Source of the DNA: Flavobacterium sp. NKUCC04_CG
GTDB taxonomy: Bacteria; Bacteroidota; Bacteroidia; Flavobacteriales; Flavobacteriaceae
Direction: 5' to 3'
NCBI RefSeq assembly: GCF_019345525.1
Contig: NZ_JAHKRA010000001.1
Coordinates: 186,001-250,000 of the forward strand
Length of the DNA stretch: 64,000 nucleotides
Made by a program: the position numbers and the translations under genes
Shown here: piece after piece, positions 23,101-32,303 of the stretch
Numbering within the stretch: position 1 is the first letter of the stretch
Layout of the letters: every line of letters starts with the position of its first letter
Notes under the pieces: model-generated
Seen by the model: the letters and a program-made list of their open reading frames with translations, nothing else
Databases searched by the model: none
Told to the model about the DNA's origin: nothing

Positions 23101-23947
23101 CTTCGATATTATCTTTGTCTAGCACCGTATCTCGGTCTAAGATAATTTCATTTCTCTCAATAGAAACAACCTCTCCAGTATCTTCATCAACGAAATCTTC
23201 ATGCCAAGTGTTTAACACACGAGCAGCAAGTCTTCGTCCTATGTATTTTTTTAGGCCTGTTTTCGATACTTTAATTTCCTCAGCAAGGTCGAAAATCTCT
23301 AGGATGTCCTTGTCTCTTTCGAAACCTATAGCACGGAATAAAGTTGTAACAGGTAATTTTTTCTTTCTATCGATATACGCGTACATCACGCTATTGATAT
23401 CGGTAGCAAACTCAATCCAAGATCCCTTAAACGGGATTACTCTAGCTGAATATAATTTTGTACCATTTGCATGGAAAGATTGACCAAAGAAAACACCAGG
23501 TGAACGGTGCAATTGAGATACTACTACACGCTCAGCTCCATTGATTACGAATGTACCGCTCGGCGTCATATAAGGTATGGTTCCTAGATACACATCTTGA
23601 ACAATAGTTTCAAAATCTTCGTGTTCTGGGTCAGTACAGTACAATTTCAAACGTGCTTTTAAAGGAACGCTATACGTTAAACCTCTATCAATACATTCTT
23701 CAATTGTATAACGGGGAGGGTCTACAAAGTAATCAAGAAATTCCAATACAAACTGATTTCTAGTATCAGTAATAGGGAAATTTTCCATGAAGGTATTGTA
23801 TAAACCTTCATTGCCTCTTTCTTCAGATTTGGTTTCTAACTGAAAAAAATCCTTAAAAGATTTCACTTGGATATCCAAGAAATCTGGATATGCAGGTATG
23901 TTTTTAGTCGAGGCAAAATTTAATCTTTCAGTCTGATTTGTAATCAT
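20135..23947 (-). CDS. rpoB: DNA-directed RNA polymerase subunit beta
   Basis: This is the 1270-residue beta subunit, the catalytic partner of rpoC and the target of rifampicin. The rifampicin region reads [17 protein letters not shown] followed by [13 protein letters not shown], with wild-type-looking residues at the usual resistance positions. The C-terminal clamp region ([24 protein letters not shown]) is intact. I start at the ATG at 23947; a TTG codon just before it is less likely. The gene follows rplL, and a long hairpin sits in the intergenic spacer. Confidence 0.98.
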   Translation of the reverse strand: MITNQTERLNFASTKNIPAYPDFLDIQVKSFKDFFQLETKSEERGNEGLYNTFMENFPITDTRNQFVLEFLDYFVDPPRYTIEECIDRGLTYSVPLKARLKLYCTDPEHEDFETIVQDVYLGTIPYMTPSGTFVINGAERVVVSQLHRSPGVFFGQSFHANGTKLYSARVIPFKGSWIEFATDINSVMYAYIDRKKKLPVTTLFRAIGFERDKDILEIFDLAEEIKVSKTGLKKYIGRRLAARVLNTWHEDFVDEDTGEVVSIERNEIILDRDTVLDKDNIEEIIDANVKTVLLHKEDANQADYAIIHNTLQKDPTNSEKEAVEHIYRQLRNAEPPDEETARGIIDKLFFSDQRYNLGEVGRYRMNKKLNLDTPIDKQVLTKEDIITIVKYLIELINSKAEIDDIDHLSNRRVRTVGEQLSAQFGVGLARMARTIRERMNVRDNEVFTPIDLINAKTLSSVINSFFGTNQLSQFMDQTNPLAEITHKRRLSALGPGGLSRERAGFEVRDVHYTHYGRLCPIETPEGPNIGLISSLAVYAKVNGMGFIETPYRKVVDGKVDLVSVPVYLSAEEEEEKMIAQANIAMTDDGTVTAERVIAREEGDFPVVTPKEIHYTDVAPNQIASISASLIPFLEHDDANRALMGSNMMRQAVPLLRPQAPIVGTGLERQVASDSRVLINAEGNGVVEYVDAQKIIIKYDRTDEDRLISFDSDEKTYNLIKFRKTNQSTSINLKPIVRKGDRVSKGQVLCDGYATEKGELALGRNLKVAFMPWKGYNFEDAIVISEKVVRDDIFTSIHVDDYTLEVRDTKLGNEELTNDIPNVSEEATKDLDENGMIRIGAEVKPGDILIGKITPKGESDPTPEEKLLRAIFGDKAGDVKDASLKASPSLRGVVLDKKLFARAVKDKRKRSKDKDELAVLETKYEIKFNELKERLVEKLFFIVNGKTSQGVLNDLGEEILPKGKKYTQKMLFAVEDFAHLTKGQWTTDDHTNNMITDLIHNYKIKLNDLQGMLRREKFMITVGDELPSGILKLAKVYIAKKRKLKVGDKMAGRHGNKGIVAKIVRDEDMPFLEDGTPVDIVLNPLGVPSRMNIGQIYETVLGWAGQKLGRTFATPIFDGANLDQINEFTDEAGIPRFGHTYLYDGGTGERFDQRATVGVIYMLKLGHMVDDKMHARSIGPYSLITQQPLGGKAQFGGQRFGEMEVWALEAYGASSTLREILTVKSDDVIGRAKTYEAIVKGEPMPEPGLPESFNVLMHELKGLGLDIRLEE

Positions 23948-24013
23948 CAATGGACAAAATTTTGATTAAAAAAAAATAATAATATTGCGTAGAAAAGTGC
24001 TTATACGCAAAAT

Positions 24014-24051
24014 GGTTTAGGCCTTTGAGAGTGATTCTCAAGGCCTAAACC
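24014..24051 (-). promoter_or_regulatory. Long hairpin between rplL and rpoB
   Basis: A stem of 16 pairs with one bulged base (GGTTTAGGCCTTGAGA with TCTCAAAGGCCTAAACC) lies between the rplL stop and the rpoB start. It is followed on the minus strand by ATTTTGCG, not a long T run. I read it as an attenuator or RNA-processing site that lowers rpoB expression relative to the ribosomal proteins. Confidence 0.7.
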
Positions 24052-24073
24052 TGGTTATATCATGTTGGGTTGA

Positions 24074-24439
24074 TTACTTAAGCTCAACAACAGCTCCAGC
24101 TTCTTCCAATGATTTTTTAAGACCTTCTGCTTCATCTTTAGAAACTCCTTCTTTGATGTTAGATGGAACTGAATCAACGATGTCTTTTGCTTCTTTAAGA
24201 CCAAGACCTGTTAATTCTTTAACTGCTTTTACAACAGCTAATTTAGAAGCTCCAGCCTCTTTTAAGATAACTGTGAATTCAGTTTGCTCTTCAACTACTG
24301 CTGCGTCTCCTCCAGAAACGATTACTGCTGCTGCTGCTGGCTCAATACCGTAGTCATCTTTTAATATAGTTGCTAATTCGTTAACTTCTTTAACTGTTAG
24401 GTTAACCAATTGTTCTGCGAATTGTTTCAAATCTGCCAT
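24074..24439 (-). CDS. rplL: 50S ribosomal protein L7/L12
   Basis: This 121-residue acidic protein forms the ribosomal stalk that recruits translation factors. The N-terminal dimerisation helix, the Ala-rich hinge and the conserved C-terminal domain ([20 protein letters not shown]) are all visible. It follows rplJ, which encodes its ribosomal anchor, with a spacing of 76 bp. Confidence 0.98.
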   Translation of the reverse strand: MADLKQFAEQLVNLTVKEVNELATILKDDYGIEPAAAAVIVSGGDAAVVEEQTEFTVILKEAGASKLAVVKAVKELTGLGLKEAKDIVDSVPSNIKEGVSKDEAEGLKKSLEEAGAVVELK

Positions 24440-24515
24440 TTTTTCTATCTTTTAATTTGATTTGTAAAAATATAATTTATTAAGTGCGTTCTTGTATAAG
24501 AATCAAAACGAATGA

Positions 24516-25028
24516 TTACTCAGCTGAAACTTCTTCAGCAGCAACTTCGTCTTTAAATTGATTTTGAAGAGCTGAAATAACTCTCTGTGCAGGAGACTGA
24601 AGTAATCCAATGATTTCTCCAATAACTTCTTCTCTTGACTTGATAGCCACCAAAGAATCCAATAGGTTATCCCCAATATAGATTTCTTCGTTGATATAAG
24701 CTCCTTTCAAAAGTGGTTTAGCAGATTTTTTTCTAAAATCTTTGATGATTTTTGCTGGAGCGTTTGCTACTTCAGCAATCATGATCGCACTATTCCCTTT
24801 TAACACAGAAGGTAAATCTTCGTAATTATTTACAGAAGCTTCCATTGCTTTTGCAAGCAATGTATTTTTTACAACTTCTAATTTGATACTTGCTTTATAA
24901 CAAGCTCTTCGTAGATTCGAAGTAACGTCCGCATTTAGTCCAGATATATCTGCAATATATAAAATATTGGCTCCAGCTAACTGTTCAGTTAAAACTTCAA
25001 TCGCGAGTGATTTTTGTTCTCTAGTCAT
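24516..25028 (-). CDS. rplJ: 50S ribosomal protein L10
   Basis: The 170-residue protein anchors L7/L12 to the ribosome. The N-terminal rRNA-binding part (REQKSLAIEVL, NLRRACYKASIKLEVVKNTL) and the C-terminal L12-binding helix are present. It starts 22 nt after rplA. In other bacteria L10 with L12 represses its own mRNA; I could not identify the binding structure in the short rplA-rplJ spacer. Confidence 0.97.
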   Translation of the reverse strand: MTREQKSLAIEVLTEQLAGANILYIADISGLNADVTSNLRRACYKASIKLEVVKNTLLAKAMEASVNNYEDLPSVLKGNSAIMIAEVANAPAKIIKDFRKKSAKPLLKGAYINEEIYIGDNLLDSLVAIKSREEVIGEIIGLLQSPAQRVISALQNQFKDEVAAEEVSAE

Positions 25029-25050
25029 GCTTACAATTTTTAACTACCAA

Positions 25051-25740
25051 TTAAACTGCTTTCGGATCTAAAGCAATAGCAGGACTCATAGTACTTGATA
25101 TATGAATAGACTTAATATAAGTACCTTTAGCTGCTGTTGGTTTTAATTTGATTAATGTTTGGATCAATTCCGCAGCGTTTTCAGTAAGTTTTTCTGCCTC
25201 GAAAGACACTTTACCGATAGACGCGTGAACGATACCTGTTTTGTCAACTTTAAAATCGATTTTACCAGCTTTCACTTCTTGAACTGCTTTCGCAACATCC
25301 ATAGTTACCGTTCCAGTTTTAGGGTTAGGCATTAAACCTCTTGGCCCTAAAATTCTACCTAATGGTCCTAATTTACCCATAACAGCAGGCATAGTGATGA
25401 TCACATCAACATCTGTCCAACCGTCTTTGATTTTTTGTAGGTAATCATCAAGTCCAACGTAATCTGCACCAGCTGCTTTAGCTTCTTCTTCCTTGTCTGG
25501 AGTAACTAATGCTAAAACGCGAACATCTTTACCAGTTCCGTGAGGTAATGTTACAACTCCACGAACCATTTGGTTTGCTTTTCTAGGATCAACTCCTAAA
25601 CGAACAGAGATATCTACTGATTCATCAAACTTTGCAGAAGCGATTTCTTTTACTAATGCCGAAGCATCTTTCAAAGAGTAAGCTTTATTCTTCTCGATTT
25701 TAGAAGCTGCATCTTTTTGCTTTTTTGTTAATTTTGCCAT
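25051..25740 (-). CDS. rplA: 50S ribosomal protein L1
   Basis: The 229-residue L1 protein forms the L1 stalk that assists release of deacylated tRNA. The family signature region ([20 protein letters not shown]) and the [20 protein letters not shown] loop are clear. It starts 18 nt after rplK. L1 commonly represses the rplK-rplA mRNA in bacteria. Confidence 0.98.
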   Translation of the reverse strand: MAKLTKKQKDAASKIEKNKAYSLKDASALVKEIASAKFDESVDISVRLGVDPRKANQMVRGVVTLPHGTGKDVRVLALVTPDKEEEAKAAGADYVGLDDYLQKIKDGWTDVDVIITMPAVMGKLGPLGRILGPRGLMPNPKTGTVTMDVAKAVQEVKAGKIDFKVDKTGIVHASIGKVSFEAEKLTENAAELIQTLIKLKPTAAKGTYIKSIHISSTMSPAIALDPKAV

Positions 25741-25758
25741 TTCTTTTTTCTTTTACAA

Positions 25759-26196
25759 TTAAAAAGGAGCAGTCCCTGTTACAGAAATTCCCATAGATCT
25801 TGCAGTACCCGCTATCATTGACATAGCTGATTCAACCGTAAATGCGTTTAAATCTGGCATTTTGTCTTCTGCGATAGCTTTAACTTGTTCCCAAGTAACA
25901 CTAGCTACTTTTTTTCTGTTTGGTTCACCAGAACCGGATTTTGCTTTTGCAGCCTCTAATAATTGAACAGCAGCAGGTGGCGTTTTAACAACAAATTCAA
26001 AAGATTTGTCTTTATACACAGTAATTTGTACTGGTAATATCTTGCCTGGTTTATCTTGTGTTCTAGCATTAAATTGCTTACAGAACTCCATGATGTTAAC
26101 TCCAGCAGCCCCCAAAGCAGGTCCAACCGGTGGCGAAGGATTCGCTGCACCTCCCTTAACTTGTAGTTTAACTACTTTACTAATTTCTTTTGCCAT
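25759..26196 (-). CDS. rplK: 50S ribosomal protein L11
   Basis: The 145-residue L11 binds 23S rRNA at the GTPase-associated centre. The Pro-rich N-terminal segment ([20 protein letters not shown]) and the C-terminal RNA-binding domain ending in [10 protein letters not shown] are typical. It lies 59 bp after nusG, in the conserved order secE-nusG-rplK-rplA. Confidence 0.98.
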   Translation of the reverse strand: MAKEISKVVKLQVKGGAANPSPPVGPALGAAGVNIMEFCKQFNARTQDKPGKILPVQITVYKDKSFEFVVKTPPAAVQLLEAAKAKSGSGEPNRKKVASVTWEQVKAIAEDKMPDLNAFTVESAMSMIAGTARSMGISVTGTAPF

Positions 26197-26255
26197 TTTT
26201 CAAAAAATTTAGCACATCTTCAATTGGAAGCAAAGATGCGTACAATATGTAACAA

Positions 26256-26807
26256 TTATATTTTTTCTACTTGCATAAAACTCAACTCTAGCGGTGTTTT
26301 TCTTCCAAAAATTTTCACCATTACTTCGAGTTTACGTTTTTCTTCGTTGATGTTTTCAACTGTACCGTTGAAACCATTAAATGGTCCATCGATAACTTTT
26401 ACTGTCTCACCAACGATGTACGGAATAGCACCTGTATCGACCTTAACGGACAATTCATCCACTTTTCCTAACATTCTATTTACTTCAGCAATTCTTAACG
26501 GCACTGGTTCTCCGCCTTTGGTTTCACCCAAAAAACCGATAACTCCGGTTATGGATTTAATCACGTGAGGAACCTCTCCAGTTAAATTCGCTTCAACCAT
26601 AATGTAACCTGGAAAATAAACCCTTTCTTTAGTGGTTTTTTTTCCGTCGCGAATTTGAACAACTTTTTCTGTCGGAACAAGTACTTGGGAAAGGTAATCA
26701 GACATTCCTAATCTAGAAATCTCGGTTTCGATATAATTCTTAACCTTGTTTTCCTGTCCACTCACCGCACGAACCACATACCATTTTTTGACATTATTAT
26801 CAGTCAT
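26256..26807 (-). CDS. nusG: Transcription termination/antitermination protein NusG
   Basis: This 183-residue protein has the NGN domain (WYVVRAVSGQENKVKNYIE, FPGYIMVEA) and a C-terminal KOW domain (VKVIDGPFNGFNGTVE). It binds RNA polymerase and couples transcription with Rho or the ribosome. It starts 17 nt after secE. Confidence 0.98.
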   Translation of the reverse strand: MTDNNVKKWYVVRAVSGQENKVKNYIETEISRLGMSDYLSQVLVPTEKVVQIRDGKKTTKERVYFPGYIMVEANLTGEVPHVIKSITGVIGFLGETKGGEPVPLRIAEVNRMLGKVDELSVKVDTGAIPYIVGETVKVIDGPFNGFNGTVENINEEKRKLEVMVKIFGRKTPLELSFMQVEKI

Positions 26808-26824
26808 ATCTATTCTCTTATGAT

Positions 26825-27019
26825 TTAATTTTTAACCCAGTTATAAAAGACACCTAACAATTCCGAGAAGGAAGAGTCAACGCCCCATGTCGCTAAAGAA
26901 AAAACTACTGTAAACACAGCTACAATAATTGTCAAGCGCTGCACTTCAGACCAAGGAGACCAAGTCACATTGGATTTCAATTCTCTGAATGCTTCAGATA
27001 TGTAATTAATAACTTTCAT
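26825..27019 (-). CDS. secE: Preprotein translocase subunit SecE
   Basis: The 64-residue protein has one C-terminal membrane segment (LTIIVAVFTVVFSLATWGV) preceded by the amphipathic region with ELKSNVTWSPWSEV, as expected of minimal bacterial SecE. It is part of the SecYEG channel. It lies directly after tRNA-Trp and before nusG, the standard bacterial order. Confidence 0.96.
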   Translation of the reverse strand: MKVINYISEAFRELKSNVTWSPWSEVQRLTIIVAVFTVVFSLATWGVDSSFSELLGVFYNWVKN

Positions 27020-27034
27020 TGTTTACTTTATTTG

Positions 27035-27105
27035 CACGGGTGGAGGGATTCGAACCCCCATCAACGGTTTTGGAGACCGCTATTCTACCCTTGAACTACA
27101 CCCGT
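27035..27105 (-). tRNA. tRNA-Trp (CCA anticodon)
   Basis: The minus strand folds into a cloverleaf with acceptor arms ACGGGTG/CACCCGT, anticodon loop CTCCAAA and T loop GTTCGAATC. The 3' CCA is not encoded. It sits between tuf and secE. Confidence 0.96.
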
Positions 27106-27113
27106 TTGTTAGA

Positions 27114-27142
27114 AAAGTCAGTAGTTAAAAACTACTGACTTT
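27114..27142 (-). terminator. Hairpin between tuf and tRNA-Trp
   Basis: AAAGTCAGTAG and CTACTGACTTT form a perfect 11-bp stem right after the tuf stop. Only a short T tract (TTTCTAAC) follows, so it is a weak terminator or a processing signal ahead of tRNA-Trp. Confidence 0.65.
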
Positions 27143-27162
27143 AAAAATTATTTACTAATAAA

Positions 27163-28350
27163 TTAGTCTAGAATTTCAGTTACCTGACCAGCTCCTACTG
27201 TTCTACCACCCTCACGGATTGCAAAACGAAGACCTAAACTCAAAGCAATTGGGCTCAATAATTGAACGTCAATTGTTAAGTTATCTCCAGGCATAACCAT
27301 CTCAACTCCTTCTGGCAACATGATAGTTCCAGTTACATCCGTTGTACGAACGTAGAATTGTGGACGGTAGTTATTGTGGAATGGAGTGTGACGTCCACCT
27401 TCTTCTTTTTTCAAGATATAAACTTCCGCTTTGAATTTAGCGTGTGGTTTAACTGATCCTGGCTTAACGATAACCATACCTCTACGGATATCATTTTTAT
27501 CAATACCTCTCAACAATAAACCTACGTTATCTCCAGCTTCACCTCTATCAAGGATTTTACGGAACATCTCAACTCCTGTTACAGTAGAAGTCAATTTATC
27601 TGCACCCATACCAATGATTTCAACAGGATCTCCTGTATTAGCAATACCAGTTTCGATACGACCTGTAGCAACAGTTCCACGTCCTGTAATTGTAAATACA
27701 TCTTCAACTGGCATCAAGAATGGTTTTTCAGTATCACGAATTGGCTCTTCGATCCATTGATCAACTTCTGCCATCAATTGTAGTACTGTATCAACCCATT
27801 TAGGCTCTCCGTTTAAAGCTCCTAAAGCAGATCCTTGAATAACTGGTCCGTTATCACCGTCATATTGGTAGAAAGACAACAAATCTCTGATTTCCATCTC
27901 TACTAACTCTAATAATTCAGCATCGTCAACCATGTCAACTTTGTTCATGAAAACAACAATTCTAGGAATACCAACCTGGCGACCTAAAAGGATGTGTTCA
28001 CGAGTTTGTGGCATTGGTCCATCAGTCGAAGCAACTACAAGAATTGCACCATCCATCTGAGCAGCACCAGTAACCATGTTTTTCACATAATCCGCGTGAC
28101 CTGGACAGTCAACGTGAGCATAGTGACGGTTTGCTGTAGCATACTCTACGTGAGATGTATTGATAGTAATCCCTCTTTCTTTTTCTTCCGGAGCGTTATC
28201 GATTTGATCGAAACTTCTTGCTTCAGAATAACCTGCATCAGATAATACTTTAGTAATAGCTGCAGTCAAAGTTGTTTTTCCGTGATCCACGTGTCCGATT
28301 GTACCAATGTTAAGGTGCGGCTTCGAACGATCAAAATTTTCCTTTGCCAT
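27163..28350 (-). CDS. tuf: Elongation factor Tu
   Basis: The 395-residue GTPase delivers aminoacyl-tRNA to the ribosome. The P loop [21 protein letters not shown] and NKVDMVD motifs are present, as are the two C-terminal beta barrels. It is embedded between tRNA genes and upstream of secE-nusG, the classic arrangement. Confidence 0.99.
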   Translation of the reverse strand: MAKENFDRSKPHLNIGTIGHVDHGKTTLTAAITKVLSDAGYSEARSFDQIDNAPEEKERGITINTSHVEYATANRHYAHVDCPGHADYVKNMVTGAAQMDGAILVVASTDGPMPQTREHILLGRQVGIPRIVVFMNKVDMVDDAELLELVEMEIRDLLSFYQYDGDNGPVIQGSALGALNGEPKWVDTVLQLMAEVDQWIEEPIRDTEKPFLMPVEDVFTITGRGTVATGRIETGIANTGDPVEIIGMGADKLTSTVTGVEMFRKILDRGEAGDNVGLLLRGIDKNDIRRGMVIVKPGSVKPHAKFKAEVYILKKEEGGRHTPFHNNYRPQFYVRTTDVTGTIMLPEGVEMVMPGDNLTIDVQLLSPIALSLGLRFAIREGGRTVGAGQVTEILD

Positions 28351-28408
28351 GATTTAATAATTTAATCTTAGTTATATAATTAGTGTTCAAATTTAATAAA
28401 AAAACTTG

Positions 28409-28480
28409 AGCCAATGACGGGAATTGAACCCGTGACCTCTTCCTTACCAAGGAAACACTCTACCCCTGAGCTACACCGGC
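28409..28480 (-). tRNA. tRNA-Thr (GGU anticodon)
   Basis: The minus strand gives acceptor arms GCCGGTG/CATTGGC, anticodon loop TTGGTAA and T loop GTTCAATTC. The discriminator is U and CCA is not fully encoded. It lies 58 bp before tuf. Confidence 0.95.
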
Positions 28481-28503
28481 ATACGCTTTTTACTTATTTA
28501 TTG

Positions 28504-28584
28504 TGGGGAGAGCAGGATTCGAACCTGCGAAGGTTTCCCAACGGATTTACAGTCCGTCCTCGTTGGCCGCTTGAGTATCTCCCC
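28504..28584 (-). tRNA. tRNA-Tyr (GUA anticodon)
   Basis: Acceptor arms GGGGAGA and the matching 3' arm, anticodon loop CTGTAAA and a long variable arm are visible, as in bacterial type II tRNA-Tyr. Confidence 0.96.
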
Positions 28585-28612
28585 TAACCCGTAAATGTCA
28601 AATATTCTATTG

Positions 28613-28686
28613 AGCCGATAGAGGGACTCGAACCCACGACCTGCTGATTACAAATCAGCTGCTCTAGCCAGCTGAGCTACACCGGC
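28613..28686 (-). tRNA. tRNA-Thr (UGU anticodon)
   Basis: The minus strand folds with acceptor GCCGGTG, anticodon stem CTGAT/ATCAG with loop TTGTA, and T loop GTTCGAGTC. It is the first tRNA of the cluster feeding into tuf. Confidence 0.95.
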
Positions 28687-28694
28687 GGCTTCAA

Positions 28695-28723
28695 TAAAAA
28701 AAGCCCGCTATTTCTAACGGACT
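28695..28723 (-). terminator. Rho-independent terminator after hpf
   Basis: A 9-bp stem with GU pairs (AGTCCGTTA/TAGCGGGCT) and a GAAA loop is followed by seven T on the minus strand. It separates the xerC-hpf transcript from the tRNA-tuf cluster. Confidence 0.88.
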
Positions 28724-28778
28724 GCAAATGTATATATTTTATTTGTTAAACAAAACTTTTTTTAATTTTTTTTGCCCT

Positions 28779-29081
28779 TTATAGATGAGATTTTATTCTT
28801 TCTTTACGTTTAAGCAACAATCGTTCTAAAGAATCCCCACACAAATCTACTGCCTCTTCAAACGTTTTGGCTACCTTCTTTACAATCAACTCATCTCCAG
28901 GAACCAAAATCTTGACATCAACACATTTGTTTTCCTTATCACTACCGTTATCCAACTTTAAAAACACATCAAAAGTAACTATCTTATCATAGTACTTCTC
29001 TAATTTGGTCAGACGTTCATTTATAAAATCCACTAACTTTCTATCGACGTTAAAATTAACTGCTTGAATGTTTACTTTCAT
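28779..29081 (-). CDS. hpf: Ribosome hibernation promoting factor, short HPF/RaiA family
   Basis: The 100-residue protein starts at the ATG at 29081 (MKVNIQAVNF). A TTG six codons upstream is possible but less likely. The HPF/RaiA fold is recognised from INERLTKLEKYYDKIV, the VDVKILVPG strand and the basic C-terminal helix with TFEEAVDLCGDSLERLLLKRKERI. It binds the 30S decoding centre in stationary phase. It lacks the long C-terminal dimerisation domain, so it is the short form. It follows the recombinase gene by 26 bp and is probably co-transcribed with it. Confidence 0.92.
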   Translation of the reverse strand: MKVNIQAVNFNVDRKLVDFINERLTKLEKYYDKIVTFDVFLKLDNGSDKENKCVDVKILVPGDELIVKKVAKTFEEAVDLCGDSLERLLLKRKERIKSHL

Positions 29082-29107
29082 AATTACTTGTTTTATCAAT
29101 TAAAAAT

Positions 29108-30007
29108 CTATTTGTCTTTCTTGACCCGAGGATGCGCATTTTGATAAACCAATTTCAGCTGATCCAAACTCGAATGAGCATAAACCTGAGTGGACGATAA
29201 ACTCGCATGCCCCATCAATTCTTTTATCGCATTGATATCCGCTCCATTGTTTAACAAATGCGTCGCAAACGTATGCCGCAACATATGTGGACTTTTCTTT
29301 TCCTTTGAGGACACATGACTAAAGTACTTATTTATTAATCGATAAACAAATGTTTCGCTTACTTTATTAGCGTGTTTTGAAATTATTAACACTTTAAAAT
29401 TCGCATCAACAACCAAAACTCCCCTCAACGACAAATATTCTTTTAAAAGGTTTTTTAACGGTTTAATCATGGGCAACAATCGAACCTTGTTTCGCTTTCC
29501 ACAAACCCGAACCACATCGTTATAAAAATCCAAATCATCAACCTCTAAAGCCAATAATTCAGCACGTCGCAACCCCAAAGCATATAACAACTCCACGACC
29601 AAGCGGTCACGCACATCCTCAAACTGATTGGATTGGTCAAATTGCCCCAAAACCGCTCGAACTTCCGTAACAGAAAAAGGAACCTGAATCTTCTTATCTA
29701 CACGCAAGGAAACATGACTTTTTAGAGGATGCTCAGCAACCAACTGCAATCTTAAAAGAAACGAATAAAACGATTTTAAAGCACTCGTTTTGCGATTAAT
29801 CGTATTGTTCGATAAACCTTGCTCAGAAAGCTCCACAACCCATGCTCGCACATGATCATAGGTGACTCCGAGATAACCCACCTCTGTATCGGTTGCCAAA
29901 AACACTAAAAAGCCCTCCACATCCGACGAATATGCCGACACGGTTTTAGGCGAAAAGTTTTTCTCTTTAACGAGGTAATCTACATATTTTTGAAGATCTG
30001 TATTCAT
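29108..30007 (-). CDS. xerC: Tyrosine recombinase, XerC-like
   Basis: The 299-residue protein starts at the ATG at 30007. It has the N-terminal SAM-like core-binding domain (KYVDYLVKEKNFSPKTVSAY) and a catalytic domain with Arg in GLRRAELLAL, the HMLRHTFATH box, the GHASLSSTQVYAH box and the Tyr nucleophile. All catalytic residues are intact. The position beside rpsU, hpf and tuf is conserved in Flavobacteriia, and there are no att sites or phage genes, so I read it as the chromosome-dimer resolution recombinase, not a mobile-element integrase. Whether it works as XerC or as a XerC/XerD-like paralog cannot be told from here. Confidence 0.88.
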   Translation of the reverse strand: MNTDLQKYVDYLVKEKNFSPKTVSAYSSDVEGFLVFLATDTEVGYLGVTYDHVRAWVVELSEQGLSNNTINRKTSALKSFYSFLLRLQLVAEHPLKSHVSLRVDKKIQVPFSVTEVRAVLGQFDQSNQFEDVRDRLVVELLYALGLRRAELLALEVDDLDFYNDVVRVCGKRNKVRLLPMIKPLKNLLKEYLSLRGVLVVDANFKVLIISKHANKVSETFVYRLINKYFSHVSSKEKKSPHMLRHTFATHLLNNGADINAIKELMGHASLSSTQVYAHSSLDQLKLVYQNAHPRVKKDK

Positions 30008-30105
30008 CAAACTGCTTTTTTCATCTATTAAAAGTTTTCCAATACACCCTTACCAAAACCCACATACTTTTTCATAAATCCCATCGAAGCTTTGATTTTA
30101 AGACA

Positions 30106-30150
30106 CAAAAAAACCGTTACAACAAAGTTAAACACTTTATCATAACGGTT
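30106..30150 (-). terminator. Rho-independent terminator of rpsU
   Basis: A stem of about 16 pairs, including G-U pairs (AACCGTTATGATAAAG with CTTTGTTGTAACGGTT), is followed by a run of T on the minus strand, about 25 bp past the rpsU stop. Confidence 0.88.
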
Positions 30151-30175
30151 TATATTTAATTCAATTATTAAAAGG

Positions 30176-30370
30176 CTAGATTTCTACAGCATCTCTTAAT
30201 CCTTGAACGTAAGCAGCTTTCTGCATTTTTGCTCTTTTGGTGATCGAAGGTTTCGAAAACGCCTGACGAGATCTCAATTGACGCAAGGTTTTAGTCTTGT
30301 CAAATTTACGTTTGTAACGCTTTAGCGCTCTATCGATATTTTCTCCGTCTTTAATTGGAATGATTAACAT
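30176..30370 (-). CDS. rpsU: 30S ribosomal protein bS21
   Basis: The 64-residue basic protein (MLIIPIKDGENIDRALKRYK) is bS21, which in Bacteroidota ribosomes helps cover the anti-Shine-Dalgarno end of 16S rRNA. I start at the ATG at 30370 because a very strong ribosome-binding site lies 8 nt upstream. A longer frame with seven extra residues would place its start inside that site. It is flanked by a terminator and appears monocistronic. Confidence 0.95.
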   Translation of the reverse strand: MLIIPIKDGENIDRALKRYKRKFDKTKTLRQLRSRQAFSKPSITKRAKMQKAAYVQGLRDAVEI

Positions 30371-30378
30371 AGTATATA

Positions 30379-30389
30379 CACCTCCTTTC
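30379..30389 (-). promoter_or_regulatory. Strong Shine-Dalgarno site of rpsU
   Basis: GAAAGGAGGTG, 8 nt before the rpsU start, is complementary over 11 nt to the standard bacterial 16S 3' end. None of the other starts I inspected in the window has a comparable site. It fits autoregulation: ribosomes lacking bS21 expose the anti-Shine-Dalgarno and translate rpsU. Confidence 0.85.
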
Positions 30390-30501
30390 ATTTATGTGGG
30401 TGCAAAGGTATTGCTTTTTATTTAACTAGCATAGTAATTTTAAAAAAAAGCTACATGCTGTTGTTCTTTTACTTCTTACTAGATTGCTCCAGCATACAAA
30501 T

Positions 30502-31254
30502 TCAGTAAACTTTCTTTTGACTCAACCAATTCTTAAAATCATTTACCCGTTCTCTACTCACAATAATATCATCCTCACTATAGGTTTTCAAACCGATTTT
30601 TAATCGAGAATTTAAATATACACTGATTTCCCGAATCGCAGCTAAGGATATAATTTGTTTTCTATTTACTCTAAAAAACTGACTGGGATCCAGCTCTGCC
30701 ATAACCTCCTCTAAAGTATCTTGATCTAACAAATAATTCCTGTTTGAATTGAGGTGTATAAAAACCCCTCTATGTCTAATAAAAACGCATTCTACCTCTT
30801 GAGTTTCCACGATCTTTACTTGAATCCCCAACCTAACTAAAAATCGTTTTCTATAGTTGATTTCCAAATAGCGCTCCCGTACTTTCCCTAAATTCAAAAG
30901 GGCTTTATTAAAAGTTCGGTATTTATCCAGGGCCAACATCAACTCCTGTTGATCGATAGGCTTTAACAAATAATCGAGACTATTAAATTTAAAGGCTCGC
31001 AGGGCATATTCATCATAAGCCGTCGTAAAGATTATCGACGAATGCAAAGTCAGCGCTTCAAAAATATCAAAGGAAAGCCCGTCAACCAATTGAATGTCCG
31101 CAAAGATCAAGTCGGGCTCCTCTTCCTTTTTAAACCAATCGATTGCTTCACGTACGCTATACAATATCTGAGCGACCTGAAAACCACAACGTTCGATTTC
31201 TCGAACTAAAAGTCTGGCAGCAGGTTTTTCATCTTCTATGACTACTATTCTCAT
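30502..31254 (-). CDS. LytTR-family response regulator
   Basis: The 250-residue protein has an N-terminal receiver domain (acidic residues in VIEDEKPA, phosphoacceptor Asp in LIFADIQLVDG, Lys in LLKPID) and a C-terminal LytTR DNA-binding domain (about 145-245) with FIRHRGVFIHL and FRVNRKQIISLAAI. It starts 10 nt after the histidine kinase gene, so it is its cognate regulator. Its target genes are unknown; the secreted TPR-like gene at the head of the operon is a candidate. Confidence 0.93.
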   Translation of the reverse strand: MRIVVIEDEKPAARLLVREIERCGFQVAQILYSVREAIDWFKKEEEPDLIFADIQLVDGLSFDIFEALTLHSSIIFTTAYDEYALRAFKFNSLDYLLKPIDQQELMLALDKYRTFNKALLNLGKVRERYLEINYRKRFLVRLGIQVKIVETQEVECVFIRHRGVFIHLNSNRNYLLDQDTLEEVMAELDPSQFFRVNRKQIISLAAIREISVYLNSRLKIGLKTYSEDDIIVSRERVNDFKNWLSQKKVY

Positions 31255-31264
31255 ATTACACTTT

Positions 31265-32302
31265 TTAAAAGGACATCAAAGGCAACTTGACTATAAAAAA
31301 AACATTGTCGCAATCGATAAAAACAGGTCTTACTGTCAACATTTTATAACGCTCTATCACATTATTAAGTCCTACATTAGACTCTTTAGACCGACTTTTT
31401 TTCGGTCTAAAAGTATTGGTCACTACCAAATAGTCTTTTTCCCAAGAAATACGAACTCTTAACGGATTTATCGGATCGGCCTGATTGTGCTTTAAAGCAT
31501 TCTCCAATAAAATTTGCAAGCCCAAGGACACCACTTGGAAGTTTACTTTATTATCATCCACGTCTTCTATAGTAAATTCCAAACTGTCTTCAAATCGCAA
31601 TTGCAATAGTTGCATATACAAACGCGCAAATTGCAATTCCTCTACTAACGGTACCAAGTCTCTGTTTTTCTGTTCTAAAACATAACGATATATCTTTGAC
31701 AGCGACCGCGTAAATACTTCTGCCTGTGTTGGGTTCTCTTGAATTAAGCCCGTCAAAACATTAAGACTGTTAAAAAGAAAATGCGGGTCTAACTGGTTTT
31801 TCAATCCCTGTAACTGGGCCATTTGATTTTCAGCCTGCATGTTGCGCTCACGCTGCTGCTGTTGTAAAAACGCCCTATAAAACATCCATCCAAACACTAC
31901 TGTCAAAACCATCGCTGTAATGATTAATGGAAGTACCAACTTGTGGAATGAAAAGTTTTTAATAAAATCAAAAAACTCCTGAAAACCGGAAACCCCACTA
32001 AAAACCACTTCTATAAAAACCACAAAAAAAACCGTAATCAATAGACTACATGGAATAAACAACAGGATTCGTTTTTTATAATCCACATCATTCTTTACAA
32101 TCTTTACAATAAGTATTGACAATAAAACATTAAATATATAAATGCAAAAACTAATGCTAAAATCAACGAATACTTTTTTTAAGAAAAGGGGCGTCCACTC
32201 CAAATAACCAGTAATTGTATACTTCAAACCAATTAAAAGTAACACGACTAGCCCTCCGACAGAAGCAGCTCCTAACAATTGTTTTTTTAACTGATTCATC
32301 AT
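31265..32302 (-). CDS. LytS/YehU-type sensor histidine kinase
   Basis: The 345-residue protein has four predicted membrane segments within the first about 145 residues, a short coiled linker rich in Gln, the His_kinase domain with the phosphoacceptor His in NQLDPHFLFNSLN, and a HATPase domain (LLENALKHN, and a short G box around NVGLNNVIERYK). No extracellular sensor domain is present, so the signal is probably sensed in the membrane. It starts 1 nt after the stop of the TPR-like gene and precedes the LytTR regulator by 10 nt, so the three genes form one operon. Confidence 0.92.
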   Translation of the reverse strand: MMNQLKKQLLGAASVGGLVVLLLIGLKYTITGYLEWTPLFLKKVFVDFSISFCIYIFNVLLSILIVKIVKNDVDYKKRILLFIPCSLLITVFFVVFIEVVFSGVSGFQEFFDFIKNFSFHKLVLPLIITAMVLTVVFGWMFYRAFLQQQQRERNMQAENQMAQLQGLKNQLDPHFLFNSLNVLTGLIQENPTQAEVFTRSLSKIYRYVLEQKNRDLVPLVEELQFARLYMQLLQLRFEDSLEFTIEDVDDNKVNFQVVSLGLQILLENALKHNQADPINPLRVRISWEKDYLVVTNTFRPKKSRSKESNVGLNNVIERYKMLTVRPVFIDCDNVFFIVKLPLMSF

Positions 32303-32303
32303 A

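Noticed and set aside
29108..30007. Tyrosine recombinase as evidence of a mobile element
   Set aside because: No phage or transposon genes, att-like repeats or integration at a tRNA are visible, and the gene sits in a conserved housekeeping context with hpf.
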